From Schistosoma haematobium (lineage: Eukaryota > Platyhelminthes > Trematoda > Strigeidida > Schistosomatidae), in NCBI RefSeq assembly GCF_000699445.3, contig NC_067196.1, forward strand, positions 45,537,806-45,601,805: DNA of 64,000 nucleotides, written 5' to 3'. Positions 22,518 to 35,668 of the stretch are shown piece by piece (position 1 is the stretch's first letter; each line of letters starts with the position of its first letter). The notes under the pieces were generated by a model, which was given only the letters and a program-made list of their open reading frames with translations, was not told where the DNA came from and searched no databases. The position numbers were made by a program, and so were the translations under genes.

Positions 22518-24171
22518 GTACCCTTACTTTAAGTACCTACACCTGTTACTCCTAACGGAGCATAGGCCGCCGACCAGCATTCTCCAACCCACCCTGTCCT
22601 GGGCCTTTTCTAGTTCTATCCAATTGTTGTTCATTCTTCTAATGTCTATCTCCATTTCCCGGCGTAATGTGTTCTTCCATCTTCCTCTTTTCATTTGGCC
22701 TTGGAGATTCCAAGTGGAGGCTGGCCTTGTGACACAGTTGGGTGCTTCTCTCAATGTATGTCTTATCCACTTCCAGCGCTTCTTTCTGATTTCTTCCTCC
22801 GCTGGGATCTGGTTTGTTCTCTCCCACAGTAGGTTGTTGCTAATAGTGTCCGGCTAACGGATCTGAGGTATTTTGCGTAGACAACTGCTAATAAACACCT
22901 GTATCTTCTGAATGATGGCTTTCGTAGTTCTCCAGGTTTCCGCCCCATACAGTAGAACTGTCTTGACACTTGTATTGAAAATCCTGACCTTGGTGTTGGT
23001 TGACAGTTGTTTTGAATTCCAGATGTTCTTCAGTTGTAGATATGCTGCTCTTGCTTTGCCAATCCGTGCCTTCACGTATGCATCAGATCCACCGTTGTTA
23101 TATCCGAGCGAAGATTAAATCATGAGTAACTTCTGAAACATATTAATTGACTAATATTATCTATACAGTCTTATGGTATAACTATTCAATAATTAGATTA
23201 TGTTAATTTATATTCCCCTTATTACAAGCTTTATTTTGACCTATAAATTATTATTGTACGATTTGCTGTTCTTATGTTATACTCAGTTTATTAATTACTG
23301 TCTCTCACGTTTACAGCCACCTTTGGCTTTATTGTGTACAAATGTTATTTCCTATTTTATGGTGCGTTGCGGTCTTTTTGGTTGATATATAAGCACAGTA
23401 TGTTTGAAATAAATTATTCGATTCGATTCAGTTCGATTCACATCTTGGAAGCTGGTATTGGTATTCTGGACTCAAGTGGACGGGCTAGGCGGACATAGGA
23501 CCAGTAAGGACGCTAGGCTGCTCATACCGGTCGAACGTCATTGGTTTGGCACAGTGCGAAGATTTTATAAGTCGTATTTTGATTGGTGGATAAATAACGT
23601 GGTAAAAACCGGACATAAAATCATAACAACCGTGTTCATCGATGATGCTGCCCGGATATGTAAAGATTGTTACATCATTCAAATCTTCTCCGTCAAGTGT
23701 AGTTTGATTGGTACATGTTGTGTTGTATCTGAGAGTCTTGCTTCTCCCTTCTTGTATATTGAGACCTACTGCTGCTGAAGCTGCTGCTACCCTTGTCGAA
23801 GTCTCCTGCATTTGTTGTTGTGTGTGCGATAAAAGAGTCAGATAATGTGAGAAGTCTAGATCGTCTAGCTTCATCCTATGTGTCAACTGTATCCTATGCT
23901 TCTCTCCAGATGTTGACGTCTTTATGATCCAGTCGATCACCAGGCGAAAGAGAAAGGGTGAGAGTAAGTAACCTTGACTGACACTGATCTTTTCTTTGAA
24001 CGAGTCTGTGAGCTATCCTCCAGGCACGATTTCGCAGTTTAATTCGTTCTAGGAACTCTGTATGATGTTGACTATCTTCTCAGACACAGTAATCCTCTCC
24101 TTGTGGCTGTGCTTCTTGTGGCCCCTGGAACTTCATAACATATTGAAGTGACTACCTTCTTGAACCCCTTC
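22518..24171 (-). pseudogene. SR2-like (RTE clade) LINE, 3' part, broken by a solo LTR
   Basis: The - strand encodes the second half of an RTE-type reverse transcriptase. Upstream part 24010-23634: the LLSPFLF block, then LDFSHYLTLLSHTQQQMQE, where the catalytic F/YADD is replaced by FSHY, then GLNIQEGRSK and YPGSIIDEHG. The 3' part 23090-22524 continues with VKARIGKARAAYLQLKN, LLYGAETW and [13 protein letters not shown]. Between them lies the solo LTR at 23096-23628. Removing it and one 5-base duplication restores an uninterrupted reading between the halves. A TAAG-like 3' tail is visible near 22518-22540. Dead by catalytic loss, frameshifts and insertion. Confidence 0.85.
23091..23633 (+). 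mobile_element. Solo LTR nested in an SR2-like LINE
   Basis: The LTR spans 23096-23628 (533 bases), starts TGTTATATCC and ends AATCATAACA. The 5-base duplication ACCGT flanks it at 23091-23095 and 23629-23633. It carries the family block with GTGCGTTGCGG and an AATAAAT-type poly(A) signal near 23408. The insertion postdates the LINE copy, because the LINE frame is continuous across the empty site. Confidence 0.9.
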
Positions 24172-24605
24172 TGTTAGGTCCCGATAAGAATAACGAATGG
24201 TAATTTTCGGGATCCATTTATGAACAAATATTATGAGTATATTTTTATCGTATAATTGTTATGTAACTAAACTGTTCATATTCATGTCCCTCTCATTATG
24301 AGTTTTATTTTGACCTGTGAACTATTATTATACGATTTACCATTCTTGAGTTATGACCTGTCTGTTAATCACTACCTCCCTCATTCACAGCCACTTTTGG
24401 CCAAATATTGTAAAAATGTTATTTTCTATTTTATGGTATTTTATAGTCCGTTTGATTGGTATATATACCCCGTATGTTTGAAACAAATGATTCATATTGC
24501 AGAGGCTGGGATTGGTATTCTGGACTTAGTCAGTCAGTCAGCTACAACGTAGGACCAGGCACATTTATGCATCAGTCCACGTTGCTATACCTTATTAACA
24601 CAACA
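24172..24605 (+). mobile_element. Diverged LTR remnant
   Basis: This begins TGTTAGGTCC and follows the order of blocks of the solo LTR at 23096-23628 (TTTTATTTTGACCT, the CATTCACAGCCAC segment, TTTTATGGTATTTTATAG, CGTATGTTTGAAA), but with many changes. A possible end is at AACACAACA near 24605. No matching flanking duplication was found, so boundaries are approximate. Confidence 0.65.
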
Positions 24606-24734
24606 AGATGGACACCGGATTCATAAAAGTAGTTAATTCAGAGGTGGTAATATATAAAAGAAAGATTGCATATAAGGATATAGTACAGAAAGAATGAATT
24701 AGTTTGTAGAAAGAAAGATATGAAGCAATTTTAA

Positions 24735-27460
24735 TCTCTTAGTTTAAGGGAAGATAGAGAGTGTATACACCGACGCCATTGTGATCGATTCCGAGCCATG
24801 TCACCTACAGTCTCCAACCATTGGTTACGAAAGTCACGCGGACCCCAACCAAGTAGTCTGGATCTACCAACATGGCTCAAACTACAAGTTAGCGACTTCA
24901 AGCACTGATGCCATGTTTTGGTTTGGCCGCCCCTAACTTTCTACCAACCACCTCCAACACCGGTTAGCATTGCACGTCGTGGTAATCGGTGTTCAGGCAT
25001 ACGCAACACGTGGCCCAACCATCTCAGTCGATGAAGATTCACAACCTCATCAACTGATTTACCATCATTCCCTAATACCCTGTGTCAAACCTCACTATTA
25101 CCTAACCAGTGATCCCAGAAATATTTCTAAGGCATCTGTGGTCAAACACTAGTAGCTAACGAGTGTCTTCTACTCTTAATGACCATGTTTCACAGCCATA
25201 AATTAAAACAGAACGGACTGCCGCGCAGTATACTCGTCCTTTTATTGATAGACGGATATCTCGCCTTCTCCATAGGTGACGTAAGTTGGCAAAAGCCAAG
25301 CGAGCTTTTCGAATGCGTGCTGGGATTTCGTCCGACACCAACCCATTAGGGCTGATCAGACTTCCAAGATAAGTGAAGTTGTCAACGCGTTCGACTACTT
25401 CACTCCCTATCCTTAGTTCAGGTGTTGACGCAGACCAGTCCTGAAGCAACAACTTGCATTTAGAGGGAGAGAAGCGCATTCCAAACATTCTGGCATTGTT
25501 GCTCAGTGCTACCAAAAGACTCTGCATTTTGTCAGCATCTTCACCAAACAGGACTATATCGTCTGCGTATTCTAAGTCGATAAGTGGACCTCCTGGTAGG
25601 AGATCAATACCCGAGAATTCAGTCGACGAGAATGTTATTTCCATTAGTAGGTCTATGATGAAGTTAAACAAAAATGGAGAAAGTGGACAGCCTTGACGGA
25701 CACCACTTGAGGTTGCAAAAGCAGATGGCAGTTCGTCAGAAGCTCTGACTCGACTGGTAACGTTCGAGCAAAGAGCCTTCACAAGGTTTATGTACTTCTG
25801 AGGTACGCCTTTCAATGACAGACACTGCCACAGAATCTCGCGGTCTACAGAGTCAAATGCTGCTTTCAAGTCAAGGAAAACTATCATTGTCGGATGCCGA
25901 TAAGCATGCCTAATCGCTAAAATCGGACCACCATCCTTAAAGACTTCTGGAGCCAATCCATTTGGACCAGCTGCCCTTTCTCGTTTCAGATTTACTATAG
26001 CCTTTTGAACTTCTGCTGGAGTTGGGGGACCTACTTCAATGCTCTGGGAATGGAGGGTAGTTGTAGAGTAGCTGAAGGCCAGCTGAACTGTTCTCTCAAA
26101 TGTTCCGCCCATCGTTCTAAACGTCTGGACCGAGAGCAGATGAGTGTCGTCTTTTTCCGAAATAGTCTGACTTACACTTGATTTGGGTGAACCGGAATAC
26201 TGAAATACCCACCTAAATGCCTTTCTGTTTGGTTTAAATTACCTGTCTGGGCATTAAAGTCACCCCTACGAGTACTATGTCTGAACGTTTAGCTTTCTGA
26301 AGAAGTTCAGATAGCTTTCTGTAAAATTCATCTTTTACTTCATCTGAGCTGCACTCGGTGGGAGCGTAGGCAGAAACGACAAAAAGGCAACGACGTGTGT
26401 CCCTATCCTTCCGAGTTCTTACGGAGCCGTTTAGCCGAACAGCACATAAACGACTGTTAACGGGGATTCACTCTAACAGTGCTTGTTCCGCCCTCATGCT
26501 TAGTGCTATGCCTACTCTTGCCAGTCCACGAGAGCTGGCCGTCGGGTCACGAGATACACGGAGGGTGTATCTCGTTGGCTCTCCGTTTTGACGAGGTGAG
26601 GTCAAGGGAATGACCACACTGGGATCCTGTATGTGTGTTTCAGAGACACAGCATACACCAATGGTACGAGATTCTAGGGTTCTAGCGAAGGGAGCTTGTT
26701 GACCGATTTGGCATAGGGTGCGTACGTTGAAGGCTCCAATGTGTAGTTTGCAGCGAGGTTTCAGTAGACATGGGACAGTGTTTTGAGCACTAGAATCGTT
26801 GGCTATGGTGACACTTGAGGAGGAAGCTGAAAGAGGAAATTTAGAGTTGAAAGTCGATGTAGGAGGAATAATAGAAAGTGAAGACGGAGGTTGGTTATGA
26901 ATACAGTGGTCTTGAGTGCTGTTAGAGGTATGAGGGCGGTTATCACTTCCCGGTTGCCCACACCGTGGAAGGGTTCTTCTGGAGGTACCTGAAAAGGAAA
27001 TTGGATTCGGTGTGGTCTTAGTGACCTGGGGGCGTGACCGCAGTGCCCAGGGGACAACTGCTTGAGATCGGTCACACGCGACCTTTCTATGGGTAATTTT
27101 CGTGTTAGCCCCATACTTATTGAGACCTTACTGCCGGAGACGGATATCCGTGGGATAAGGCGAGGTGTGCATTTTTACGGTCGACCTTTTCTAACCCCAC
27201 CCCTCCTTGTGGGAAGGCAGCATCGCTGTCATGCTGGTTGCTTGAAGGAAACACCTTACTGTTGTCACACCTCTGTACAGTCAGCAGTACGACTTCGCCT
27301 TCGGACCTTGGGTTTGTTGCTTTTAGTCTTACCGCTCTTCAACCGACCTGTCTGACATGGTAGGACCTTGAGGAACAGTTGTTCCAGCCAGTATAGCTCG
27401 GTCGCTTCATCACGATAGGCAAGCCCGACCACCACGTCAAGGTAGCAACAACGGTCGGGT
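24735..27460 (-). pseudogene. APE-type LINE (Perere-3/SR3-like), internally deleted
   Basis: A nearly end-to-end LINE copy on the - strand. 5' region 27460-26790 includes TDLKQLSPGHCGHA. The apurinic-type endonuclease lies at about 26760-26240, with HIGAFNVRTLCQIGQQ, a CCVSETHIQD block and an in-frame stop just before IPVNSR. The RT has an open frame at 26112-25156. It shows the GPNGLAPEVFKDGG block, motif A FLDLKAAFDS, GVRQGCPLSPFLFN, an intact YADD, the SPSKCK block and the thumb with IYGCETW. About 100 residues of the fingers are missing between FKDGG and the HPTMIVFLD block. The 3' coding tail continues in broken frames to about 24735. Family name is by resemblance only. Confidence 0.82.
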
Positions 27461-27627
27461 CTGGACTTAACTGGCTGGGCGAGACAGGATGCGAGACCAA
27501 TCAGCACTCTAGGCTGCTCTCACGTGTTTTATGCATCACTGGTTCGATCGATAATTCGCTGCCCTCTGATTGACAGTATCCTTGCGTTATACAATAAACA
27601 AGGCACTTAGGATCACAAGTTATAACA
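27461..27627 (+). mobile_element. LTR 3' fragment
   Basis: The segment matches the inner and 3' part of the LTR of the intronic element at 43158-43300 (inverse orientation), including CAGCGAATTA-TCGATCG and GCCAGTTAAGTCCAGA read on the - strand. It ends with the LTR terminus AGTTATAACA at 27627. It separates the LINE to its left from the SR2-like fragment to its right. Confidence 0.7.
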
Positions 27628-28197
27628 CCTTATATTTGTTCTCCATAGTAGTTCCCTCTTCATGGATTAGATCGTGAAAGACCTGTAACCTATTGCTGAG
27701 GACTCTCTCGAATTCGTTGAGTCTATCAGTATCCTGAAGAAACGTCGTATTAAACTTTTGTTATGTTGTCCGCACCGTTGTTCAGTGTTTCTTGAGTCTC
27801 AATTTCATTTTGGCGATCAGTACGTGATTATCTTAGGCTATATCAGCTCCTCTCTTGGTTGTCACTTTCTGCATCGTCCACCTATAACCGGTTTATTGAG
27901 GGCACATAGGTTTGCAAATCTCGCACCATTTTCGTCCCTTTCTCCCAGTCCGTGTCGTCCCATGATGTCTTCATATCCGGTGTTGCCCATTCCAACCTTG
28001 GCATTTAAATCTCCCATCAGAATGGTCAAGTCCTTTGTTGGACACTTCTCAACGATTGACTACAGCCTAGTGTAGAATTGATCTTTAGCGTCTTCATTGT
28101 AGTTGTTGGTAGGCGCATAGCATTGGATGACGTTCATTGAAATGCCCTCTTTCTTTGTTTTGAAGGAGGTTTTGGTGATCCTTGGTCTATGAGATTC
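27628..28197 (-). pseudogene. SR2-like LINE endonuclease fragment
   Basis: Close to identical over about 440 bases with the SR2-like insertion at 45350-45775 (opposite orientation). On the - strand it encodes the middle of an APE endonuclease, including the QCYAPTN block and LMGDLNAKVGMGNTG with its catalytic D-x-N. It continues past the point where the other copy stops (27755-27628) into linker sequence. Both ends are truncated and it carries an in-frame stop. Confidence 0.8.
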
Positions 28198-29100
28198 TAT
28201 AACGTTTCAAATTATTTGAATGGTGATATGAACTAGGAATCACAGAAATAACGCAATTGAATCATCTCATCAACATGTTAATGAGATCATATCAATAATA
28301 TATCTCGTTACATACCATTACAGGGACTTTGTACTTAACTTATCTAGGCCCGAACCCATCCTCACCAGCGTGTAAGAAACCAAAGCTTACACTATCCATA
28401 AAAGTTGATTTTATCTGTGTTTATATATACACATGTATATGAATTGTTTATAATAAATTTACGAATACAATATGAGCAATTTCTTGAAACAATAAAACCC
28501 TATTCGTATATCAACGTTGTTATTGAGGACCACATTTTCAAGTCCCTTATGGCATAAGTGTAATCATAAACTTATTGGCTATTTCAACATAACCACTTAC
28601 TAATTTTTATAAAGTTTTTATTATTCAATAAGGTAACCAGTCATAAGAAATTAGTGAAGAACCTAAATTACGTAGTCTAAGTCATTTAACTGTTTTCTTC
28701 CCATAACGTCAATAGGAGTCGAAAATGAAAAATAAAATCTTCAAGGAGCCATAGTATGACCGGCTGTAACTTTGCAACTTGTGCACTACAAATGTAATCG
28801 AGGAGATGTGATCGTGATGTAAAACATTGCTTAAAATCCCCATCTTCAATCATTCCCTTTACTAATGACTGACTGTTCTAACCCATTAGTTCCAGAAGAA
28901 ATTCATTATGAACTATTCCTGTCCATTATCAAGGACTGACTTCTAACGCCCTGATTTTGCTATCCTTACATATAAAAAGTATCATTTTTGATTCAAAGGA
29001 CTTGTTCTGAGCCTAACTTTCAGTAAATTACTTTTTTAGTATTATCTGAGTTAATTTCTGCGCATCGTTTTATGTCAGCTTAGTATTAGGCGACCTAGAT
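28198..29100. other. Non-coding DNA, no gene seen
   Basis: No coding motif or clear repeat edge. It precedes the CR1-like remnant and may include its decayed 5' region. Confidence 0.45.
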
Positions 29101-32100
29101 ACTGTTTTGCTATTACCTGTCGTATGCCGTACGGTAAGTGCAAAGGTTGTTTTCATGAATCATGTACAGACCTTAAAGCAACTGCCTGCAAAATACTAAG
29201 TAAGTCGGGTCGTAGATGGACATGTGGCTCATGCAACATGAATGAAGAGGATTTACTGAGCAATATTATCATACTCCTCACAGGTCTAAGGGAAACATCA
29301 TCAGCAACTATGAAAAAAGACAGGTTTTTAACCGATAATCGAATAAAGACGAGCAGTAAGATTGAGAAGAGGAGTTACGATAGCCTCAGTATCGATGGAG
29401 TATACAATAACACTAGTAAGGATATGACAGAACTCAATCCCCTCATAACATGGACGGTGTTAGACCCTCTCAATAAACTTCAACCCCCATAACAGACTCT
29501 CTAAATGCAACTGTAGTGTAGGTGACTGAACCTCCCTGAACACGACTGAGAACGACCGACTGTCACCGTCGAAAGTGCTAAACAGACCAGGTTCTCTAAA
29601 CAAACCAACTATCGCATCGACACTGCGACCTACCCTTAACACTATCTGAACAGCCAACAAAAAACACGGAGATCTGGACCAAAATCTAACTATCACATAA
29701 AAAGGATGCCAAGCTTAAATTTCTCGGAAACTTGCGAAAGCACGCACGTCCAGGAGAGATTTTTTCACAATTATGGTCCATAAAGATAGCTCCGACCTCC
29801 TCAGTCTGCGGAACAGTAACGATGAGATATTTTGAGAAGAATAAAGACGTTAGCCCAAACATCCCAACGATTACATGGCTTGCCCGTGAGAAAGGTACTG
29901 AAAATAAAAGTCATCCAATTATGTTTCACGTAACGCTGACTGCCACTCCTGATGTAGAGGATGTTGTGCTCCCCAGTTGCATGTTGAAAACAGTACGGAA
30001 CGTGAAGATGCTACTTAACATAGCACATTCTGGATGCAGTCTCATCAAGAACATCGTAAAAGAACAGAATAAGGAATCTCACCTGTTTCAAATTGAAGGA
30101 ATCAAATGTCTGTATACGAACGCTGCGACTTTACGGAACAAAGTGGATACTTTGCGTGAACTGGATAACGCTAATAACAGTAATACGATATGAATATTTT
30201 AAACATGGCATCTCAGATTAAGAATCAAGTGCTAGAAATACTCGGGATCCGTTTACGTCCCAATGAAAGGAGGACAGGAATGTGATTCAAAGCCGTTCTG
30301 TACCTACGATCTTGCTTAACAGAGCGCCAATTGTACACTCAGGAGTTTAAAAACCTACATGAATGGAATTATCTAACACCTCCAGACGTCTACTTAGAGT
30401 CGTCTACATGAAACCCAGCTCCTAGCCCTAGTAGAAAAGTCGTATACTGGAAACATTTCCCAGCTCTATTTCTTTCTGATACATTCATATCTTGATTTAC
30501 GTTTAACTAAAACTTCTCGAAATCAATTTCTCTGAAATCAAGTACGTTTGAGGTGACAAATCTACTGGTGCTCGGTTCTTCATCTCAATAAATGTATGCA
30601 TTTTTCGGAAATGTCAATTTAGCAACTCGGTATGGAAATGCTGTCACACATGAACTACATATTTACCAACGAAGGATTCTTAAATGACAGCTTCTCAATC
30701 TTGGCTCGCCTGAGTAAACACGATCCTACCGCCAAAGCCTTTGGTTTAATGAGCATAAGTGATTTCAAACATTCTGCTGGCAACAAGCGTTGAAAGTTCA
30801 GTCGTTTTTATGTGTCAGCTAGACAAGAAGACCAACAACAGGTAGACTGGAAAGTTTACCCTCAACTTGATGTAAATGCTCATTGAGATTTCTGACTGAA
30901 CGTAATGTTATGTGCTACAAACTAGTCTGTCTCGCAATGGGTCCTCGAAATATATAAGAAACGTGTGGTTAAAAAAAATAATACCATCAAACGTTAATAC
31001 GTAGAGACGCCATTGAGTGGAATACAAACTAACCAGTGACAACAGCAGCTCAAACAGGCAAGCAGTCTATTCATAAAGGCAACCAGACAAGAAACCCTTC
31101 AGTAATAAATAACGTGAATCGATAAACTTATTTCCAAACTTTGAAGCTTATTCCGTCACAAAGTCTCCCTTCGACAAGTCACAACTAAGGGTTCTTGGCT
31201 GTCATGTATTGATGACTCAACCACACGACAACAACGCCACCCACCACCACTTCAACTGTCACATAAAAATTACAGCGATAAGAACTCCACCTGCAACTCC
31301 ACAGGTCTGTCAAGAGTGAGCCTGTGAGCTGACCTGATGTATCACAAATCGCAGCACCTAAACATGGGCATTTCTCCCGGCTCAGATATGGTGCATTATT
31401 CTAAATCGAGAGGAGCAGCTTTAACCTCTGAAAACAGCTTGGTTTGATGTTTCCACATTCCTCAAGCCTAGGCACCGTCCTAGAAAACGTGAACTAATAT
31501 CCAGTGGCCAACGCAGTTGTTCTTGAGGCTAGTGAACGTCTGCACTTCTCTCAACACCCTCAAAAATCATAGATTCCCTTATTGATATGGATAGCCAACC
31601 AGAATTAGCCTAATGGGAAGAAATCGGTCAATTTTCTAAGGGTTAGAGTGAGTTTTCGAACATTTTGTTCGGTGGACCAATACACTTTCTCAATCACTCT
31701 TTTGTTCTTGCTTAAGCAGCATGTTTGTAGTGGTATTTGCCCTAACCACATTGTCCTCAAAGCTGAACATGAGATAACTGAGAAACTAGATATTTAACAA
31801 TTAACATGAAAAGAAGGTCAACAATGGAGAACGCGGGACTAATTATTCGAGATCTAATGGGATGGCATGACTCAGCCGTGCAGGCGTGGTCATTCTTGTG
31901 TAGCTTTTCGTTTCTATTCATATTGAATATATTTTTCTGTCTCTAATCTAAATGTGTTCTCCACCATATATTGGTGATGCTTATAACAAAACGAGTCAGA
32001 GTAGACAACAATGTGTCTTCGAGTGAGATCTTATCGATAAGGTAGTCACATCGTGACAGATTAGCGTTACTGATAACTTAGCAGGCCCTAATTCTACAAG

Positions 32101-33065
32101 TTGTTGGTTTAGAGCGTGGCACATTAGGTATCAGTATCACATTTTATACACCGCCCATTACATCACATATATACGACGTTCTAAGTGACTACTTATTGTT
32201 TATAAACATATTTTGACCCCTAACAGCGCAGCTTCAGGAAACGTTACTCCAATACAACAAACCTGTTGACAGCTGTGGTCGGATAAAATACCACCTTTAA
32301 TGGCAGAGGGAAGGTTGATGTCTTACATCTTGAATTCTTAAACATTTTTGGTGAAGTAGATGATATACGTCTCACTCAAACTGGCCAACCGCTCTGTAGA
32401 GATGTCCCGAGTTGAAAGAGATCTAAACAAAAATATCACTGGAGCAGACCCTGAACTGGCAACGTTGAAGAGCATTTTCGGGCAGTTTGATAGCAAAACT
32501 TCGGCAGATTCATTAAAACACATTTAGAGTATGAACATACAGTGTTTTCCCTCACTTCGAAATAATAAGAATACACTGGAATGTAATCAGTGACGAGACG
32601 CGAACTCAGTTTTAGGGCTCAAAATTGACCACTGAATATTTACTATCAGAGTATAGGCATCTAATAGGTGATCTTCTAACAACTTATAGCGTCCTAAAAA
32701 CTCCTAACAACCCCTCTTAAATGTTGACCTTATTTCAGTAAGAGAGAGAGAAACACCCGTATATTCAAGGCACAAAATTGCCGGATGGACTGTAGACACA
32801 AACTTTGCTCTTCGCAGGTGCACAGATTCGGGAGCTCACTGCAGACTGAGGTGATCAAAATGACTTCCCAGAAGTCCTTCAAGCGAAAACTTGACATATT
32901 CTTAAAGATCTAATACAGTATTTAACCATAATTTCATTTAAAAATTCGGCTTTAACTGTCATTATATATTGGTGCCCACCTGGAGGCATTGGTGATCCCC
33001 TACGACCAGATAGGCATGTCAACTAAGCAACTGCTACTAGTGTTCCGTCCAGTATAACTTGAACC
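29101..33065 (+). pseudogene. CR1-like LINE remnant with PHD-finger ORF1
   Basis: ORF1 remains at 29124-29492. Its start has a half PHD finger: CKGCFHESC then a WTCGSC pair, giving the C-x2-C-x4-H-x2-C ... W-x-C-x2-C pattern found in CR1-type ORF1 proteins. ORF2 follows: 29732-30193 ends with IKCLYTNAATLRNK, the usual opening of a CR1/Jockey endonuclease. Farther on, decayed RT scraps are visible, e.g. SPGSDMVHYS near 31376 and a NTTNLLTAV-like block near 32250, and the C-terminal region near 32760-32900. Many stops and shifts; no function expected. Ends are approximate. Confidence 0.6.
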
Positions 33066-35388
33066 GTTTGAATAAATAATCACTTGAATAAACCATGGCA
33101 AGTTCCAAAGTTCATCCATTAAATAAAATGCTTGCGATACATACTTTTTTGGTAGAATTTGTGAGCAACAACTTGGTGTCCTGGCCTAGAATCTCTCATC
33201 ATTCCAAGATAATAAACATATTATGGGGCATATTCATGAAGAGACTCGAGATTTCCTTAAGCCCACAAAACGCTAAACATTGAGTATAAAGACGTTGGAT
33301 AAAGAGTTCTGATTTTATTTAGTGCTCGACTGCTAGAGGTTAATTTAATAGAAAGTAGGACAGTCTTTTATCCATGTGAAATATTTTGTACAGTGCTTGG
33401 AATGAATGCAAATCCAACCACGATTGACCATCAGTGCCAGAGCTAGAATGCAGTGAAAGTAAACCTCCACCCATAACGAGTAATTTTAGATTCAGCACAC
33501 GCTAGATGCAACAAACCGTGGGCCGAAAGAAATACCGTTAAGAGACCAGCAAGCATACTAGAACACTAAGTATAGACCTTCACACCACTAGAACAATTAG
33601 CACAACTAACCTCCAGGGTCGGTAAACAATAAATCTCCGCGTTCGATAGCTATAAACCTTAGAAACGGAGATTATCTTATTTCGGCTCTTTAGGCCTAGT
33701 AAGGCTCAAAGAATGGTTTAAGTCACGTCAGATGTTAAGGGGCAAATAGATCGAAAAGAAATCAGGGGAGCAGCTGAAAATGACAAATCTCATTGTCGTT
33801 TGACCTCTTTCAACAACTGGCGATGCAGGACAACAGGGACTCTTGTCCCGCTAGAATCCACCAGCAGGTGATAAGTCATCAAGTGCCTCCATAAAAATGT
33901 AAAAGGTCTATGACGTAAACTGGGAAAACAAATACTTTCATTTGGATTTGAATTTATCGGGCCAATCTGAAACATGAAACGTTGAAAAGATAGGTTTCAC
34001 TAATCCACTTTTATCTTAGTTTCAGAACTACCTAAAGTATAGTATGTTTCGTCTTAGGATAATTAGAGTGCACATAAGTTGCAGGGTCTCGACATCAGGA
34101 GCTTCACGGTCCTTTATGGAAATTTACCCCCGTTTGTTTCTTCAGAGTACAATCTGTAGCTAATGATCACAAAGAACCTGGACACCAACTCAAAATACAC
34201 CGGAAATGCAGGCAATGCAAAATGAACTCAGTGCTTTAAGCAATGACAACTTGGCATATTCACTGAATTAGTGTCCTTACCTCATTATGAAACATAAAAC
34301 TCCATTCTGAAGTCTACAGTTCTGTCCAATAATCTCTCTTCGAAATAGACATATATCTCTTGGACCAAGGACAAAGATAGGCAACTGAGTGGGTGATAGG
34401 GACAAAGAATAAAGCTTACGAAGACATGCTCCAACACGTGATTGTTCGTTAAGAGTGGTAGAAAAATAAACGATGATCTGAGAGTGTCAGTCTCCCACTT
34501 AGAATGACTGTGCCTGATGTGTCTCATAATTCAACTACTGTTAACATTACTACATATCATTAACTACATCGTATCTCGCTTATTGTTTTTCTCGTTTCTC
34601 CTTTTATTCGAAAACTTCGGTCTTTTCACAATGTCCACATCACCAATTAATTAAGTTGCTGATTTATTTATTGCCTGAAACAACCATCTTCTAACATTCG
34701 GATTTTCACTTTATTACTTTTACGGAACAATCAACCAACCTATCAGTGATAGGTTCTGGTAACCAGAAACCCTACAGTCCAGAGTAAAATGCACTCGAGT
34801 TGCAAAATATACAAGCCGACAAAACTGAATGGAGTTAATATCATCGAGTTGCTTGCCTACCGCCCATTAGAAATTACCAAATAACTGGAACAGTACTGAA
34901 ACAACAAGAAAAGATTGCAAAGAAATCAATCTGTTTATACAAGCTCGTGTCAACGATTTTGGATATTGGACATATTATCAGTTGTTCACCTTTTTTTCAT
35001 GTTTCTAGGCCTCTACTTAATAATATCATTTGCATCTTCTATATCGTTCACAACTATTTGAATCAGATGAGTCATTTAGGGATATTGACCTTCAGAGACC
35101 CGCCAAGGAAAAAAATTGTGGAATAGGATGCCAAGAGGTGTGTTAGAATATATTTTAGTGGTCTCCTTATACTATCGTGAAGTCTTGGGATAAAATAAAA
35201 AAACGTGACTTCAGTTATACATCTCATTTTCAAGTGCTAGGTTGCAGTTCTCAGTCATTTTAATGAGTTCGTGTTTATGTATTTTATAACGAAAAAATTG
35301 AAAGCTGTGTATGGCACTCAGATTTTCAAAACATGTGAACTACAGTCTTATCAATAAGCTCTCCTTTTACCTTCTAGTATTTTACCGG
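33066..35388. other. Non-coding DNA, no gene seen
   Basis: Several short open frames (e.g. 34285-34527 on the - strand) lack motifs and splice context. I see no gene. Confidence 0.45.
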
Positions 35389-35396
35389 CGAGACTA

Positions 35397-35660
35397 GTTT
35401 ATGGATGACCTCTGAGCGACGCTATACAGACCTTGAGAATATCCACCTACATACTACGGCAGTATGAGGGTTATAAACAAGTGTAAGGAATTAGGGTTAA
35501 TATTTTAAGTTGATAGTTAAAGTTAGGAATTAAATAAAGCTTTTTAATCACGAGCTGACGTCAGTTATAATGCCAAAACTAACCAAATGACGGAATTAGT
35601 TTCGCGTCTAGAATGGTTATCGTAAATCTGATTGGTTCCTCCATAAATTACAGTCTCACC
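35397..35660. mobile_element. MITE, copy 2
   Basis: Homologous end to end with the element at 14731-15006: GGCGAGACTA at the left, TCCATAAATTACAGTCTCAC at the right, and inner blocks GACCTTGAGA, AGGGTTATAAAC and CACGAGCTGACGTCAG. Flanks ATTTTACC and CTTTTATT agree at five of eight bases, which fits an eroded 8-base duplication. An older insertion than copy 1. Confidence 0.8.
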
Positions 35661-35668
35661 CTTTTATT

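Noticed and set aside
24172..24605. Third solo LTR with target duplication
   Set aside because: The sequence is LTR-related but the flanks CCTTC and AGATG do not match, so I list it only as a remnant.
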